Below, piece by piece: positions 1 to 50,550 of a DNA stretch of 64,000 nucleotides; position 1 is the first letter of the stretch; every line of letters begins with the position of its first letter. Origin of the DNA: Terebella lapidaria (lineage: Eukaryota; Annelida; Polychaeta; Terebellida; Terebellidae); contig OX424567.1 of assembly GCA_949152475.1 (NCBI GenBank), positions 18,873,402 to 18,937,401 of the forward strand. Reading direction: 5' to 3'. Position numbers and translations under genes: made by a program. The notes beneath the pieces are model-generated. The model was not told the DNA's origin. It saw only the letters and a program-made list of their open reading frames with translations, and did not search any database.

Positions 1-549
1 GTCATAGAATCGAATCTATGGTGATTTATGATGTAAAGTGTGAAATCAGGAGGATCGTGGTGGCCATCTTGGAAGTTAAGGATTAAGACTTGTTTTTCAC
101 ACGTTAATATTTTACTATATTCTTATGGTTCATAGAACAATCATGAAAGCCACGTTGGCAAAGGGTGCAGAACTCCCTGAATGAGCTTTGCTTCAGGAGC
201 GGTCGAAGGTCTATGATGAATTATGACACGTACACCATCATATCTGTGGAATTGAATGCGTTGGGCATTGTATCAAATTTCATTTCACCAGGAACTAATT
301 ATCTCATGGGTATTGTCCCACGTTTCCAGCGATCCAATGAGATCAAGCAGTATGTGGTTTCTAAAGCCCACGATGACTTATAGCTGCGTCATTTTCATTT
401 GTGTGAGGACCGCTATGAGACAGAAATTCCCAAATACGTCTTTTCACTAATTTTGCAGTTTTATTGAAATGCAAAAGAAATTTATTTCACAATAAATATA
501 TTATAATATATTACAATATAATATATTTATATATTATAATAAATTAATC
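1..549. other. No recognised gene
   Basis: A short open frame on the plus strand (165-383) shows no motif I recognise and no splice or initiation context. The end of the stretch (480-545) is an AT-rich low-complexity run. Nothing else is supported here. Confidence 0.5.
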
Positions 550-2170
550 TTCAAAGCATGACACCTCTTGACCAAAATGTTAGAAAAATACAGCTGATTG
601 TTTGCCACCTAACCCACAAGTAGGGAACATCATAATTACTGTGAAATCTGGCATAGAGTGTTACTCCATTAATAATAAAATAAGTGAGTACATGAGTGGG
701 TATTCACATGAGGGAAGCACATCGGTAAAAAAACAGTCATTATTCATCATGTAAAGCATATGTCGTTAAAGCATTCTTATTACATTGATCACAGAAATTG
801 TCACAATAAAAATGTATAAAACATATCTTAAAAGCAATTTCCGATTACATAACACTGAAACGTGTAACATGGCACTGCCTCACGAAAAACATGTTAGGTG
901 GGGAGAAAAACAGCTGGTTGTTATCCACCTCACTAACAAGCAGTGTACATTGTAATTACTGTAAAATCGGGCATACAGTGTTACCCCATTATAATACAAA
1001 TAAGCAAATGAATAAGTATATACATAAGCGAGTATTCATATGAGGGAAACACGTTGGTAAACAAACGGTCATTTTTCATCATGTAATGCATATTTCGGTA
1101 AAGCATGCTTATTACATTGATCACAGAAGTTGGCAGGATAAAAAAGTATAAAACATATCTTCAAAGCAGTTTCCGATTACAAAACACTGAAATGCATCAC
1201 ATGACACCGCCTCACCAAAATGTTAGGAGGGAAGAAAAACAGCTGGTTGTCATCCACTTCACCCACAAGCAGTGTACATATTAATTACTGTGAAATCAGG
1301 CATAGGGTGTTCATTTATAATATGAATAAGCAATTGAATAAGTAAATACATAAGTGAGTATTCATATGAGGGAAGCACATCAGTAAACAACCGGTCAATA
1401 TTCGTCATGTAAATAGTATGTTATTAGCATTATCATTACATTGATCATATAAGTCCTCACAATTAAAATGTATAATACATTTCTTCAAAGCCATTGCCAT
1501 TTAGATAACACTTGAATGTGACATGACATCCCCAGACCGAAATGTTATGAGGGAAAAAAAGCTGGTTGTCAGTCATACACCCACAAACAGGGTACATGTA
1601 CATGGGAATTCCTGTGAAATTGATCATATGGTGTTTATTCATTAATAATACAAATAAGTAAATGAATGAGTAAATACGTAAGTGGGTATTCATATGAGGA
1701 AAAGCATGTCAGTAAACAACTGGTCATTATGCATCATGTAAAAGGCATGTCGTCAAAGCATTCTCATTACAATTATCATAGGAGTTGTCACAATAAAAAT
1801 GTATAATATATATCTCCAAAGCAATTTCCAATTAAATAACACTGATATATTTTACATGACACCGCCTGACCAAAATGTGACAAGGAACAAAAACAGCTGG
1901 TGGTACCAAGTAGCATGGTACATGGTAATTACTGTGGAGTCGGGCATAGGGTGTTGATTCATTCATAATACAAATAAGTAAATCAAAAAGTAAGTACATA
2001 AGTAAGTATTCATATGAGGGAAGCACATTGGTAAACAAAAGGTTATTATTCACGTAAAAGGAATGTTGTTAAAGCATTCTCATTACACTGGTAATATAAA
2101 TTGTCACAATAAAAATATATATTACATATCTTCAAAGCAATTTCCGATTACATAATACTGAAATGTGTGA
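550..2170. repeat. Tandem repeat, about five copies of 310-335 bp
   Basis: The phrase 'ccaaaatgtta' followed by an 'acagctg' segment recurs near 562, 874, 1208, 1525 and 1860. Each copy then repeats in the same order a 'ttactgtgaaatc' segment, a 'gagtattcatatgaggg' segment, a 'cattacattgatca' segment and a 'caatttccgattacat' segment. Copies are diverged by small indels. The array begins about 160 bp beyond the stop codon of gene A, so it lies in its 3' flank or 3' UTR. No protein is evident. Confidence 0.85.
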
Positions 2171-2333
2171 ATCATCCATCCAAATACATATACATGCAAA
2201 CAGCAATTACATACAAAGAGTAGCATAGACAAATAAAATACTTAATAATTTGGTGTGCTTAAAGCAGCATACAAAAATCAGTTCCGTTAGGTCCAATACC
2301 GAGCAGTGTTGAGCCTCACGTCGATAATGTTAA

Positions 2334-40085
<37,752 letters not shown>

Positions 40086-41490
40086 CTGAAAAAAAAATAA
40101 TAATGAGAGTTCCCACTATGGGTGGATGAGAATATCAAGGTTTGCCGTAGTCTTGAATGTTATGAGACATAGTAAGAACTGAGTTATTTCAAAAGCTATT
40201 CGCTTTTACCTCTGCTAATGTATTAAAACTATGGTATTGGATTATATATACATGACTGTAACGTATATGAATTTTACATATAAAAGTAATTATTATATTT
40301 TATTTCAAGAACATATTAACTTAATTCAAATATTTTAAATATCACCATGATTTTATGACAACTAGACTCTAATATAAGTATGAAATTACCATTTTGTATC
40401 CGTGGCATGCATACAGATCCGTGAGTATTCAGCTTATCGGAAGATAGTTATGGTGCTGGTTTGAGACACAAATATATGTCTTTGGATCAATAAATCATCA
40501 TTTCAATTTTATTTACAATAAACGTGTCAAATTGTTATGTACAATTTAGCAAAAATCAAATGTTTTTCTGAAAGCTCATACCTTATAGGCTACAAAACGT
40601 TGAATTCAGATAAGCATAAACACATACTTGAAAAGCACGCACGCTCACAGAATCAACAAAATAAACTGAACGACGGCGATAGATCGTTAGGCTGAAAAAC
40701 ACAAATCTTACCATAGGCCTGATAATATAAAAAGAAAAATATGACAACATGTCGGCTGGTTATCTGCAGGGTCCATCGATGGTTTTTACCTAGTTTGATT
40801 TGGGTTTTATATTTCATTCATTGTGGACATATGGTAAACACAGTCAACACTTATTTTCATGATTATGTCACCTGCATTTACTTTTCCCATAAGTGGATAG
40901 ACACTTCAAAGGGAACGTATTCAACTTACTCAATAGACCATGCAGCTAGTCAAGAAGGTACATTGTGTTTCATATTTGTGAGCTTTAGTTTTACTGTAGA
41001 TCTTTACTTATTGACTTTCACACATTATCTATGAGGCATCCGCCACAGAAACTCGAGTGTTGTGAGTGTCATAATTATAATTTCAGAATCATCTTGAATA
41101 AGTATTCAGGCGTAGCATTAGGTTAAGTGAATCCATTCTTGAATGGATAATTGGTTTCGTATTGTCATGTTTGTTTGCTTATAAGGAGACACATGGATCC
41201 TGCAGACGAGGAAGGATAAATTTTGAATAATCAAAGATTTTTTTTGTGACCGCTTTTGCGTACATATTTTTTTTTGCGCCCTGAATAAACAATTTTCTCT
41301 ACATGTTTCGACACGATCTATTTTCACATTATGTCATCTTTTGTGATGGGCTCTGACTCGAGCTGCTTCGATCATTGGACATTTTCAATGATGCATTGAT
41401 CTATAGACAAATTTACAACTTGCTGCCTTGCGTGTCGTGAGAGTGATGTGTTATTCAACCCGTGTATGATGCCAGTCACTTTAGGTATAA
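40086..41490. other. Intergenic; segment resembling the 3' flank of gene B
   Basis: No gene is seen. About 40850-41190 resembles 49170-49520 downstream of gene B ('gtagatctttacttattga' in both, then 'ccacagaa.ct..agtgttgtga'). The promoter of gene A should lie here, but I see no clear core element. Confidence 0.6.
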
Positions 41491-41499
41491 GTCATGATT

Positions 41500-41900
41500 A
41501 TTATTCTTGTCAAACCACACAGGCCACTGTTATTAGCTTACCGGACCTATGGTCTGATAAGCTATTGTCGTCAGGTTGCGTCCGGCCGTAGGCGTCGGCG
41601 TTGTCAAATGCTGGGAAAAATCTGTTCGATGAATATTGCTGTAATTCACAAAATATGTTCTATCGGCCCATATCTCCAGACCATTGTTTTTTCGTCGATT
41701 GAATCGTTTTTTTTCCAAAATGGCGGCCATTTTTGTCGAAAAATGGCCATTTTCGGACTTTGGTGGCCATTTTCTCGAAAAATGTCTAATCTGTTTTGAG
41801 ATTTTTGTTTCAAAAGATTCCCCTGATATGCCTTTCGGCTGTGTATAAGTTTCGTTGCCCCTGAATCGTCGGTGTGCGTGTGGCAGCCATTTTGATTTTT
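41500..41900 (+). repeat. Dispersed repeat with 'accggacctatggtc' start
   Basis: Starts 'taccggacctatggtctgataagc' and runs through 'gttgcgtccg' and 'aaaatggc.gccatttt.gtcgaaaaa' phrases. A second copy in the same orientation is at about 63010-63400. Confidence 0.7.
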
Positions 41901-42020
41901 TCGACGTGTCCCAGATAGGACATTCCCATGTTAAATTAGCCTATGCTTTGTAATGGGGACAAATTTCTCCTAATATCTCACTTAATATTGGGATTAGACA
42001 TTAGGAATCAATTGGTGCAT

Positions 42021-45000
42021 GTCTGGATAATCTGACACGAATCGTCCCATCAAGTCGGCCTAAAATAACTTCAACACGGTCCATCCGTCTGGATGTATTC
42101 AACGCCAGGTCTGTTGTGAACAAAAGTGTCCTTTTGTGTGAGCATATATTGGATAATGATAGAGACTTACTGTTCCTTACTGAGACTTGGCTGAGGGATG
42201 GTGATGACTCAGTTATAACGGACCTATGTCCGCCGAACTATCAGTTTATTGGTGTCCCTCGCCCACAGTCTAAGGGAAGCAGAAGTGGTGGCATCGGCGT
42301 CGTAGCGAGGTCAAACATTGTTCTTGAGTCAACAATGTCTTCAGCGACCAATTACACTACGTTTGAATCCATGATCGTGAAAGTAGGACTGAATCAGATG
42401 CACCATATTATCCTTCTGTACATACCACCTACATCGACCAAAAATGGATTCTCCACTCCTGTATTCCTGAGAGAGATTGAAGAGTTTCTGGGTCACACAT
42501 CCACATCCGTATCCGGTCACCTGACAATCCTCGGAGACTTTAACCTTCATGTTGATGTGACTTGTGATCATCACGCCCAGCGGTTCAGTGATATCCTGGC
42601 TTTGCTGGGGTTGACACAGCTGATTCAGCAGCCTACTCACAAAAGTGGTCATAATCTAGACCTGGTGATCACGTGAGCTGTCAGTCCGAGTATTACACTC
42701 CGTGCAGTAACCAACACCAATCTATCCGACCATGCTCTGGTGACATGCACAATCTCAGCAGATATTCCTCGCCCCCAGACAAAACGAATCGCTGCTCGAT
42801 CCATCAGGAGGGTTGATTGTGCTGCCTTCGCGAGTGACCTTGCTCCAAGACTTGCCTGTCTCCAGGTTAACAGCACTCCAGAAGAACTTCTCTCTGGCTA
42901 CCATCGGGCTGTCTCTGAGGTCTTGGACGAATATGCACCTGTACGTGACATCCGACTGAAAGGTGCACAACCCAAGCCCTGGTACGATGACAACATCCAT
43001 CTGTCACGACAGAAGAGACGGCGCCTTGAGAGGCAATATCACAAATCTGGTCTCGAAGTGCACAGACAGATGTTTCAAGAACAATCTCTCCTTGTGGCTA
43101 GGATGATCGACGACGCAAAAGTTGGCTACTACCGATCGAAGTATCAGGTGGCCAACTCGAAGGAGACATTCCGGTTACTGGATGGCATCATGGGAATGCC
43201 ACACAGAGTGGTCTCTCCACCTGTCGAAGATAAGGGTCAGCTTGCCGATCAGTTTGTGGACTTTTTTGAATCCAAAGTCCACAATATCAGAGCACTACTA
43301 GATAAGGTGCCTGATACTGAACTTCTAGTTCCCAACGTTGCGCTGCCACCGCCACCTGGCAGGTTTGAGACATTCCAGCCACAACAGGAATCAGACATCC
43401 TCAGCATCATAAGGAAAAGTGCAACAAAGTCCTGTTCACTTGACAGTATCCCTACTGCTCTCCTGAAGAAAGAGGATATCTGTAAAGCTGTACTCCCCAC
43501 CATAACAGCGCTTGTCAACAATTCTCTGGAATCGGAAGTAGTCCCATATGACTTAAAGGTTGCCCAAGTCACGCCCTTATTGAAGAAACAGAACCTAGAC
43601 CCCTCTGAGCTCAAACATTATCGACCAGTGTCCAACCTCAGCTTCCTCAGCAAAATTCTTGAACGGGTTGTTTCCAAGCAGCTGACATCGTATCTTACCA
43701 GGAATGGCATCCATGATCCATTCCAATCCGGATATAAACCAGCTCACAGTGTCGAGACCGCCATGCTGAGAATAAAATCGGACGTTGATCTAGTGCTTGA
43801 TCAGGGGGACGGCGTTCTACTGGTCCTTCTGGACTTGAGCGCGGCTTTTGACATCATCGACCATGAACCTCTTCTCACCAGGCTAGAGACTGAAGTTGGC
43901 ATTTCGGTTGTAGCTCTGACTTGGTTGCGAGATTACCTCACGGAGAGACGACAGGCAGTTCACTTACATGGAAAGACGTCACGACAGGTCTCGCTTCAGT
44001 ACGGTGTGCCCCAAGGATCCGTACTTGGGCCCCTCCTGTTTATCCTGTACGTGTTGCCACTCAAGTCTATCATCAACAGCTTCAACATCGAACGACACAG
44101 CTATGCCGATGACACGCAACTCTATTGTAGAGTTCCCTTGAAAGACAAAACCCGCTTTGACCTCTGTGTGAATAACATGAACCGCTGCTTGGGGGCTGTT
44201 CCCCAATGGATGCTGACTAACAAACTGAAGATCAACGACGCTAAAACGGAGTGTGTGCTGATCTCCTCCTCTCGCTGTCCATTGAACACTGAACTGAGGA
44301 ATTTTGTTGTCGAGGTTGGCGATTCAAAAATAGCACAATCTACAACTGTCTGGAATCTTGGTGCAGTGTTAGACAAACATTTCTCTATGGATCAGCAAGT
44401 CAGCAAAGTTATTAAAGGCGCGTACTACCATCTCCGCAGGATTGGAAAAATCCGGAGGTACCTTGACCAGGCCACGTGTGAGAAGGTCGTGTGCTCAACA
44501 GTTACTTCCCGATTAGACTTTCACAACGGTCTCCTGACGGGAGTATCTAACTGCACCTTACAGCGTCTTCAGCTCCTACAAAACAACGCGGCACGTTTGG
44601 TAACCGGGACAAGACGATCTGATCACATCACGCCTGTACTGCGAGAGCTCCACTGGCTTCCGGTCAGCCAGCGGATCACATACAAGGTCCTCTGCCATTT
44701 CCAGCGTGCAAAACACGACCCTGCTGCGCCTCAATACCTCAAAGAGCTCATCTCCATCTACGAGCCTCGTCGAGCCCTGCGGTCTTCCGATGATCCATGG
44801 AAGGTCAGTGTCAAACGCACGTCCAGAAAGTACGGATCATCATCCTTCCCTGTCCTTGGTGCCACGTGGTGGAATTCCCTCCCTCTCAGCAGCAGAGAGC
44901 CAATACCCCAAAGAACTTTCAAAATGAATTTAAAACCTTTCTTATTCACACAAGCTTTCAGTTCTTAAACAATGTGTAAATAGTCTCTTTCTTATCTGTT

Positions 45001-45150
45001 ATTTTTATTGGAATAATCTGATTTTTTATTTATTTATTTATTTTTATTATCCACACTGTTTACCTGAATATCTATTTTATATGTAAAGCGCATAGAAACG
45101 AATGTATTGTTGCGCTATATAAGTTAAGTTAATAAATAATAAATAAAATA
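42021..45150 (+). mobile_element. L2/CR1-type LINE, 5'-truncated, with target duplication
   Basis: The element runs from the 5' end of the endonuclease to an AATAAATAAA-type tail. Left flank 'aattggtgcat' (42010-42020) and right flank 'aattgtgcacat' (45151-45162) look like slightly diverged target duplications. The insertion interrupts a member of the dispersed 125-bp repeat family, since the interrupted unit reads 'gaatcaattgtgcacatatagg'. ORF1 is absent. The 3' end 'gcgctatataag' is typical of the L2 group. Confidence 0.88.
42116..44968 (+). CDS. LINE ORF2: endonuclease and reverse transcriptase (one in-frame stop)
   Basis: One frame stays open from before 42090 (FNARSVVNK, endonuclease start) to 44968 apart from a single TGA at 42674-42676. 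In order: APE-type endonuclease with LLFLTETWL, SRSGGIGVVARSN, and ILGDFNLH; a linker with PKPWYDDNIHLSRQKRRR; the reverse transcriptase with HYRPVSNLSFLSKILERV, a VLLDLSAAFDIIDH box, GVPQGSVLGPLLF and the catalytic YADDTQLY; then a thumb/C-terminal region with LRELHWLPVSQRI. About 950 codons remain. With only one stop and no visible frameshift this copy is young. Function: nicking target DNA and copying its RNA. Confidence 0.92.
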
Positions 45151-45425
45151 AATTGTGCACATATAGGAAATTATATGTGCCGATTATTCTCGTGATTTTG
45201 AATTTGACCTTCGACCTAATTTTCAAGGTCACAGCACAAAATGGCTATCATCTCCCTTATTATCGACTTTACAGCTTAAGAATCAATTGTCAGCATATAG
45301 GAAATGATATATTCTGAATATTATCGTGACCTTGAATTTGACCGTTGACCTCATTTTCAAGGTCACAGGACAAAATGGCTAATGCCTCGCTTATTATCGA
45401 CTTTACAGCTTAGGAATCCAGGGAT
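45150..45425 (+). repeat. Dispersed 125-130 bp repeat, two tandem copies
   Basis: The units share 'tataggaaat.atat', 'gtgac.ttgaatttgacc.t.gacct' and 'ttattatcgactttacagctta'. Same family as 14560-14840 (opposite strand) and 46470-46680. Confidence 0.8.
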
Positions 45426-46469
45426 AGGGCTAGAGCATTTGAACAGTGGGTCAATTGGCCCCTTGACATTCAAAGCAATGGGACATTCCAAGTTTCAATG
45501 GGACATAACACATTCGTTTGTTATTATGTACACGATCTCAAAAACATTGATAACTATAAATATCAAAATATCAATCCGTATATGCTGTGTGAAATTTATC
45601 TGGAATCTATTATTTTCTACTTGATTAGCTGATATGAATTAACAATTATAATTATTATTTACAATGCTCAGTTACTTCGCTGAACATATCACGGATAAGG
45701 CAATTTAAGTTTTTACTTAGGTGGCAACCTATGTTTTCTGCTTGCTTCTCATGACATATAAGACCAAAAAAACACTAAACTATGGCAGCCCCGCTCGCCT
45801 ACATGGAAACAGATCGTCATGCAAATTCTGATTGATTGTGCAATTGTGTGAGTGGTGGCGTGCCCTAGCGGTTGAAAGAAACATCATGATTATTTACTAT
45901 TTTTACCCCACCTGGCGAACTTCGGCAGAACTATCTGTAATTTGTATTTTTCAATCGAATTCGAAGCTAAAAAGTTTTAATGAAGAATACTGTCTAGATC
46001 TACCAGTGAAACAATTGGGATGATGTCCCATTTGATTTCATTTCGTGATGAGAACGGTATTTCGAGTGCAATCTACCCCAATGTTGAATTTCAGTCCAAA
46101 ATGGGATTAAATAAATTCGGGGCTTTCATCGTCTTTATGCCCGTACAGAATAAACATATTGAGCTAATTTTGGAGTTTGAAGGCATAGTCAATGTATATT
46201 AAGTGAATATGTTTATTTGGAAGCATTATTTAAATCGTACATCGAAAAAAAAAACTGAAATTCCATGTGGGGGATGAAATTCAACATTGGGTTACATTGC
46301 CAACTTCTTCAATTCTTAAAAAAGAATTCTGAAATTTCGTTAAAAATTGTGGCATGATACCTAATTCAACCAAACCAAATTTCAACTTGATATGATGATC
46401 CAAAAGAAAACTATGGCCAAAAAGCTCGTTTCACTGATGGCTGAAGTTGAGTTTACCCCTGGGAATTAG
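45426..46469. other. Intergenic, nothing recognised
   Basis: Short open frames only, none with a domain pattern. Confidence 0.5.
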
Positions 46470-46690
46470 TTGTGAACATATAGGAAATGATGTATGCCGA
46501 ATATTTCGATGACTTTGAACCTGACACTTGACCTCGTTTGCAAGGTCAGAGCACAAAATCGCTAATATCTTGGTTATTATCGACTTTACAGCTTAGGCAT
46601 CAATTGAGAACACATAGGAAATTATATATATATTCTTCGAATATTCTTGTGAGATTAAATTTGACCTTTGACCTCAATAAACTGAAACCG
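46470..46690 (+). repeat. Dispersed 125-130 bp repeat, further copies
   Basis: 'aacatataggaaatgat', then 'ttattatcgactttacagcttag', then a partial second unit. Same family as 45150-45425. Confidence 0.75.
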
Positions 46691-49169
46691 ATACAAAAGC
46701 AAAGAATGATGTGCAATCATTCCCATGTCTTCATGACATTGCTTTCAGCTTACATGAAACTGAAACATATATCTTGGGTCTGGTAAGCGCTGAGCCCTAC
46801 GGCTCTATTTTTTTCTATTTTTGGCTTTGCATCCTGAGATCGTCCGCAATTCTATCAGCCACAGCGGTCTGGGCTTTTCATATTAGGAAAATGTATTCAA
46901 TGCCGCACATTCAATGCCGACCATCGTTGATATCTTTTTCATATAGCTCAAAATGATCATTCCTGATTCATCACTTTTGTACACCTATATTGGCCAAGAG
47001 TAGCCATCGAAAATCCATATAAAACACCGAGAGACATGGGAACGATAAAGAGTACTATTCGTTTGAAACTCTTCATCAATAGGGTTATACGTGCTGAGTG
47101 TCAAGGCATCTTTGCCGGAGAGCTATGTCGTTAGAGTTATAGACATGCATATTTTCTTCTGCCTATCACCCACCTCTGACAGATTTGAAACATAACCCGG
47201 CCATGCATTATCCATCAATTAACATCACGAAACTTTGACACTACACTGGTGATGTGAATACCGTGACAAACGCGCTGAAATACACACGCATTTCGTACCG
47301 TCGCCATCTTGCTATAACCCTACAGATATTTGTAGGGTTATACAGTTAAGAGTGTGCTACTATGATTCTGTCAAACTTAGTTTTGTGTATATATCTTCAT
47401 GTGTGACAACGTCAGAGAGATGCTTATCTGGACACATTCATCTAGCTTTGGTCTGGATAGTTTTTGTGATAAGAAGCTGATTGTCACACGTTTTTTGCCC
47501 AAGGTCGGACATGTCATCCATATCTATAATTCGGTGGTGGTGGTTGAAATAAGTGCCAAAATGTGTGGATAAAAATGGTTGGATCTCAGATTTCTGAGCT
47601 TTATGTTTTGACATTTCAGGGCACCGTGTCGCCTGCTGTCACTACGTTGCCAGTATATCGTTCCATATGAACTGTCAGATACTGTTGCTAAATTTTTATT
47701 TGTCTTGCATGAAATAGAATAAGTTTTCTACCGGAGCAATAAATGGAAATCTTCGAATATCACGATTCATGGCACGTCCACTAATTTGTGACGACAACCT
47801 TATGTGGATGATCACTTTATATGACATCTAAAGAAGGGGATCCAGAGATTGCAGGTTACATAGCCAAACAGACTTCGTGATCCCCATATTTTGAACCTTG
47901 TGTGATAATCTGTGATTTTGTTCATACGACCATTGGTCAAGTGAGCTTGTTTCTGTATTTAAAGCACATGTACTGAATGAAAGCGGTTTAAAAATATTGA
48001 AAACTGGCTTCTCATCTTGAATGGCAAAACACTCAAATATCGTGAAATCGTGACCCTCAAATTTTCGAGCTGATGCGGAAATGGGAAGTTTTGGGCTGAA
48101 GATCATAGATCGTACACCATAGATCGAGAATTTGTGAAAGAAATTACACCAAAAAATAGTTGGATAAAAAAATAAGCTGGACAAAAATAAGATATATCAA
48201 GGCATTAAATTTTCTGGGTGACTTAACACATATGACGGTGGATCTACCCGGTTTCAATCGAACTCCATGAGTAATAGAAATATTACAAGTTAATGCTTGT
48301 CACAAACGCCCTATGATATTTGTGATGCGAACATCAGTGTTAAATAGAATACAACTAGTTTTGGTTGTTTACTGACAAATAATAAAACATTGAGGTGCGT
48401 GATGTAGTAGCCATCTTCTTATTATCATATACAATGCAGTTACATATTACTTGCTCATTCATACAAACACACAAACAATCATTGTATGTGCATAAGTTTC
48501 GTTTACAATAGAACCACTGAACTGAATAATGTTGCGTAGCATCTGACGCACATTTGAAGTCTATTTATAATTTTCACAATAAAATAGATTGTTTGTGTAT
48601 TCCGGCCATTCTTGTATTCTGTATTCTGATAAGTCTCAGCGTTATGTGGTTAAACAAATCTTCACTAATATATTACACACGCATAAGACAAAATAACATA
48701 CACAAATAACACCTCATGTAGCTAATATAATAACATTGCATAATGTAACATATTATGATTGGCTGTCCCTGACACCAACTTGGTAGCTTTTATCTCTGAT
48801 TGGGTAATAATTTAATAATTTTGTAATATATATTATTTACATCTTGTCGGGGTTTTTTTATTCCTAAATTGTGAATTTAGTGGATCCGGGTAGTTTTATT
48901 TTAATTGAATCTGGTGAACCATCGAGACAACAACAACATTAACACAATGTCTGACCCCCCCCCCCCCCCCCCCCCGACGACGCATGCGTTCCTTCGAGCA
49001 TAATGAAATACTCTGATAGTATGCCTCTGTAACTCAAACACACTTGTAGATAGCACTCCTTAGCAAAATATTTGCAGAGTAAGTCGAGGGTTTGTCCCTG
49101 CTTGATCCTGATAATATGAATGATTGAAAATCGTCTTTTCCAGTTGCATGGTGTGAGACATTGATTCTT
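46691..49169. other. Intergenic, nothing recognised; C homopolymer
   Basis: AT-rich DNA with no coding pattern. A C homopolymer sits at about 48955-48975. No exon is supported. Confidence 0.5.
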
Positions 49170-49432
49170 TACATTTGATCATGTCACCTGTGTTTACCTT
49201 TATAATGAATTATGCAACGCCTCGAAATAACCTTCTCAGATGATGCAACAGACCATGTCACTGTTCAAAAAGGCACATCGTGTTTCATATCAGCTTTCAA
49301 AGGAATCACTGTGTACATTTGTAGTTTTGTTGTAGATCTTTACTTATTGATTTCCATCGATCATACGGCGAGTTATGTGCCACAGAACCTAAAGTGTTGT
49401 GATTGTCATATACATGTTGTATGAAAGACACA

Positions 49433-49644
49433 TTTATTACGCAAAAATCATTTGACTGCAGTTTAGTTTGATCAAATACAGTATTGAATGGAGTGTTGGC
49501 TTCGTATTATCATACTTATAGATGGTATGATGGTATGATGGTATGAGATTATCATACTCATAGATGGTAATCTCATGGCAAATATTATATTATTTCCATC
49601 ATGTCACTTCAATGCTCTTTCTCGAGGATAATTCATTGTTTATT
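49433..49644 (-). promoter_or_regulatory. Candidate polyadenylation signals of gene B
   Basis: AATAAA on the minus strand occurs at 49639-49644 and 49433-49438, about 335 and 540 bases beyond the stop codon. Either could serve; no other support. Confidence 0.3.
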
Positions 49645-49977
49645 TGTACTGCATGATAATGAATATAACATCACATGATATTTACAATTCAATACAATCA
49701 ATTGCCATTCACGAATGAAACATGATGCGATCAATTGCATTGCCCAAAATTAAAGCTACTTGCAAATATTATAATTACATGTAACAATATAATACATAAC
49801 ACATTGAAATGTATACGTAGCACATTATTGAACATAAGAAATGAACATAATATATGGGAATAACCAAAAACCAATGAAGTTATCAAGTATTTACATAGCA
49901 AATACCATTAGATATCACAAATCATCAAAGTTCCCAAGATTTGAATATGGATTGAACAAAATTCATCTGATTGGTAG

Positions 49978-50550
49978 TTATATCAAGGTATTACGGCATC
50001 TTGCACCACCATGGGCGATACCCTGCATGTCTCGCAAGGCTACAGAGTTGACATAATGTGGCTCTTCATCTTCATTCGGAATTTCATCCTGTGAGCCCTT
50101 GAAGGTTGAATGCTGGAGCACGCTGCCATGCGGTCCAGCATTCAGATCGTCCGGCTTGTCTCCTTGTGGTGGGTAGACCGTGGTGCACACGGAACTCTTT
50201 TCGTCAGTCCTTCGACGCTGAGCGTAAGGTCGTGTGGACTCCTTCTCTGCATTTCCTGTTGCTGGCAAGCGTCCTATGCTGTCATCTTCATCTGCGTCAT
50301 CCATTTCAACGGGTCCAAATTCAATGACATCAACATGCTTATCATCCACCACTTCGTCTGCTGCGGTGATAACATCGCCACTTCCTTGGTTGGTGGAAGA
50401 TTTACGTTTCCTCCACCAACAGACAACGCCCGATATGACAACCACTATGATGATCAACACCGCAAACACACTCGGCAATATTATACCCAAGTCAGGCCCA
50501 GGGTACATCACTTTGCCACATTGCAGCTTCTCGTTGGAACCTAGGTGTAC
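49978..50550 (-). CDS. Gene B last exon: transmembrane helix and short tail
   Basis: Phase 0 exon coding 190 aa to a stop. [18 protein letters not shown] is followed by a helix ([20 protein letters not shown] type, ending CWW) and WRKRK. The tail has one [10 protein letters not shown] block, a [12 protein letters not shown] block and one C-terminal EEPHYVNSV motif. It lacks the internal duplications of the gene A tail. Confidence 0.9.
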   Translation of the reverse strand, partial: VHLGSNEKLQCGKVMYPGPDLGIILPSVFAVLIIIVVVISGVVCWWRKRKSSTNQGSGDVITAADEVVDDKHVDVIEFGPVEMDDADEDDSIGRLPATGNAEKESTRPYAQRRRTDEKSSVCTTVYPPQGDKPDDLNAGPHGSVLQHSTFKGSQDEIPNEDEEPHYVNSVALRDMQGIAHGGARCRNTLI

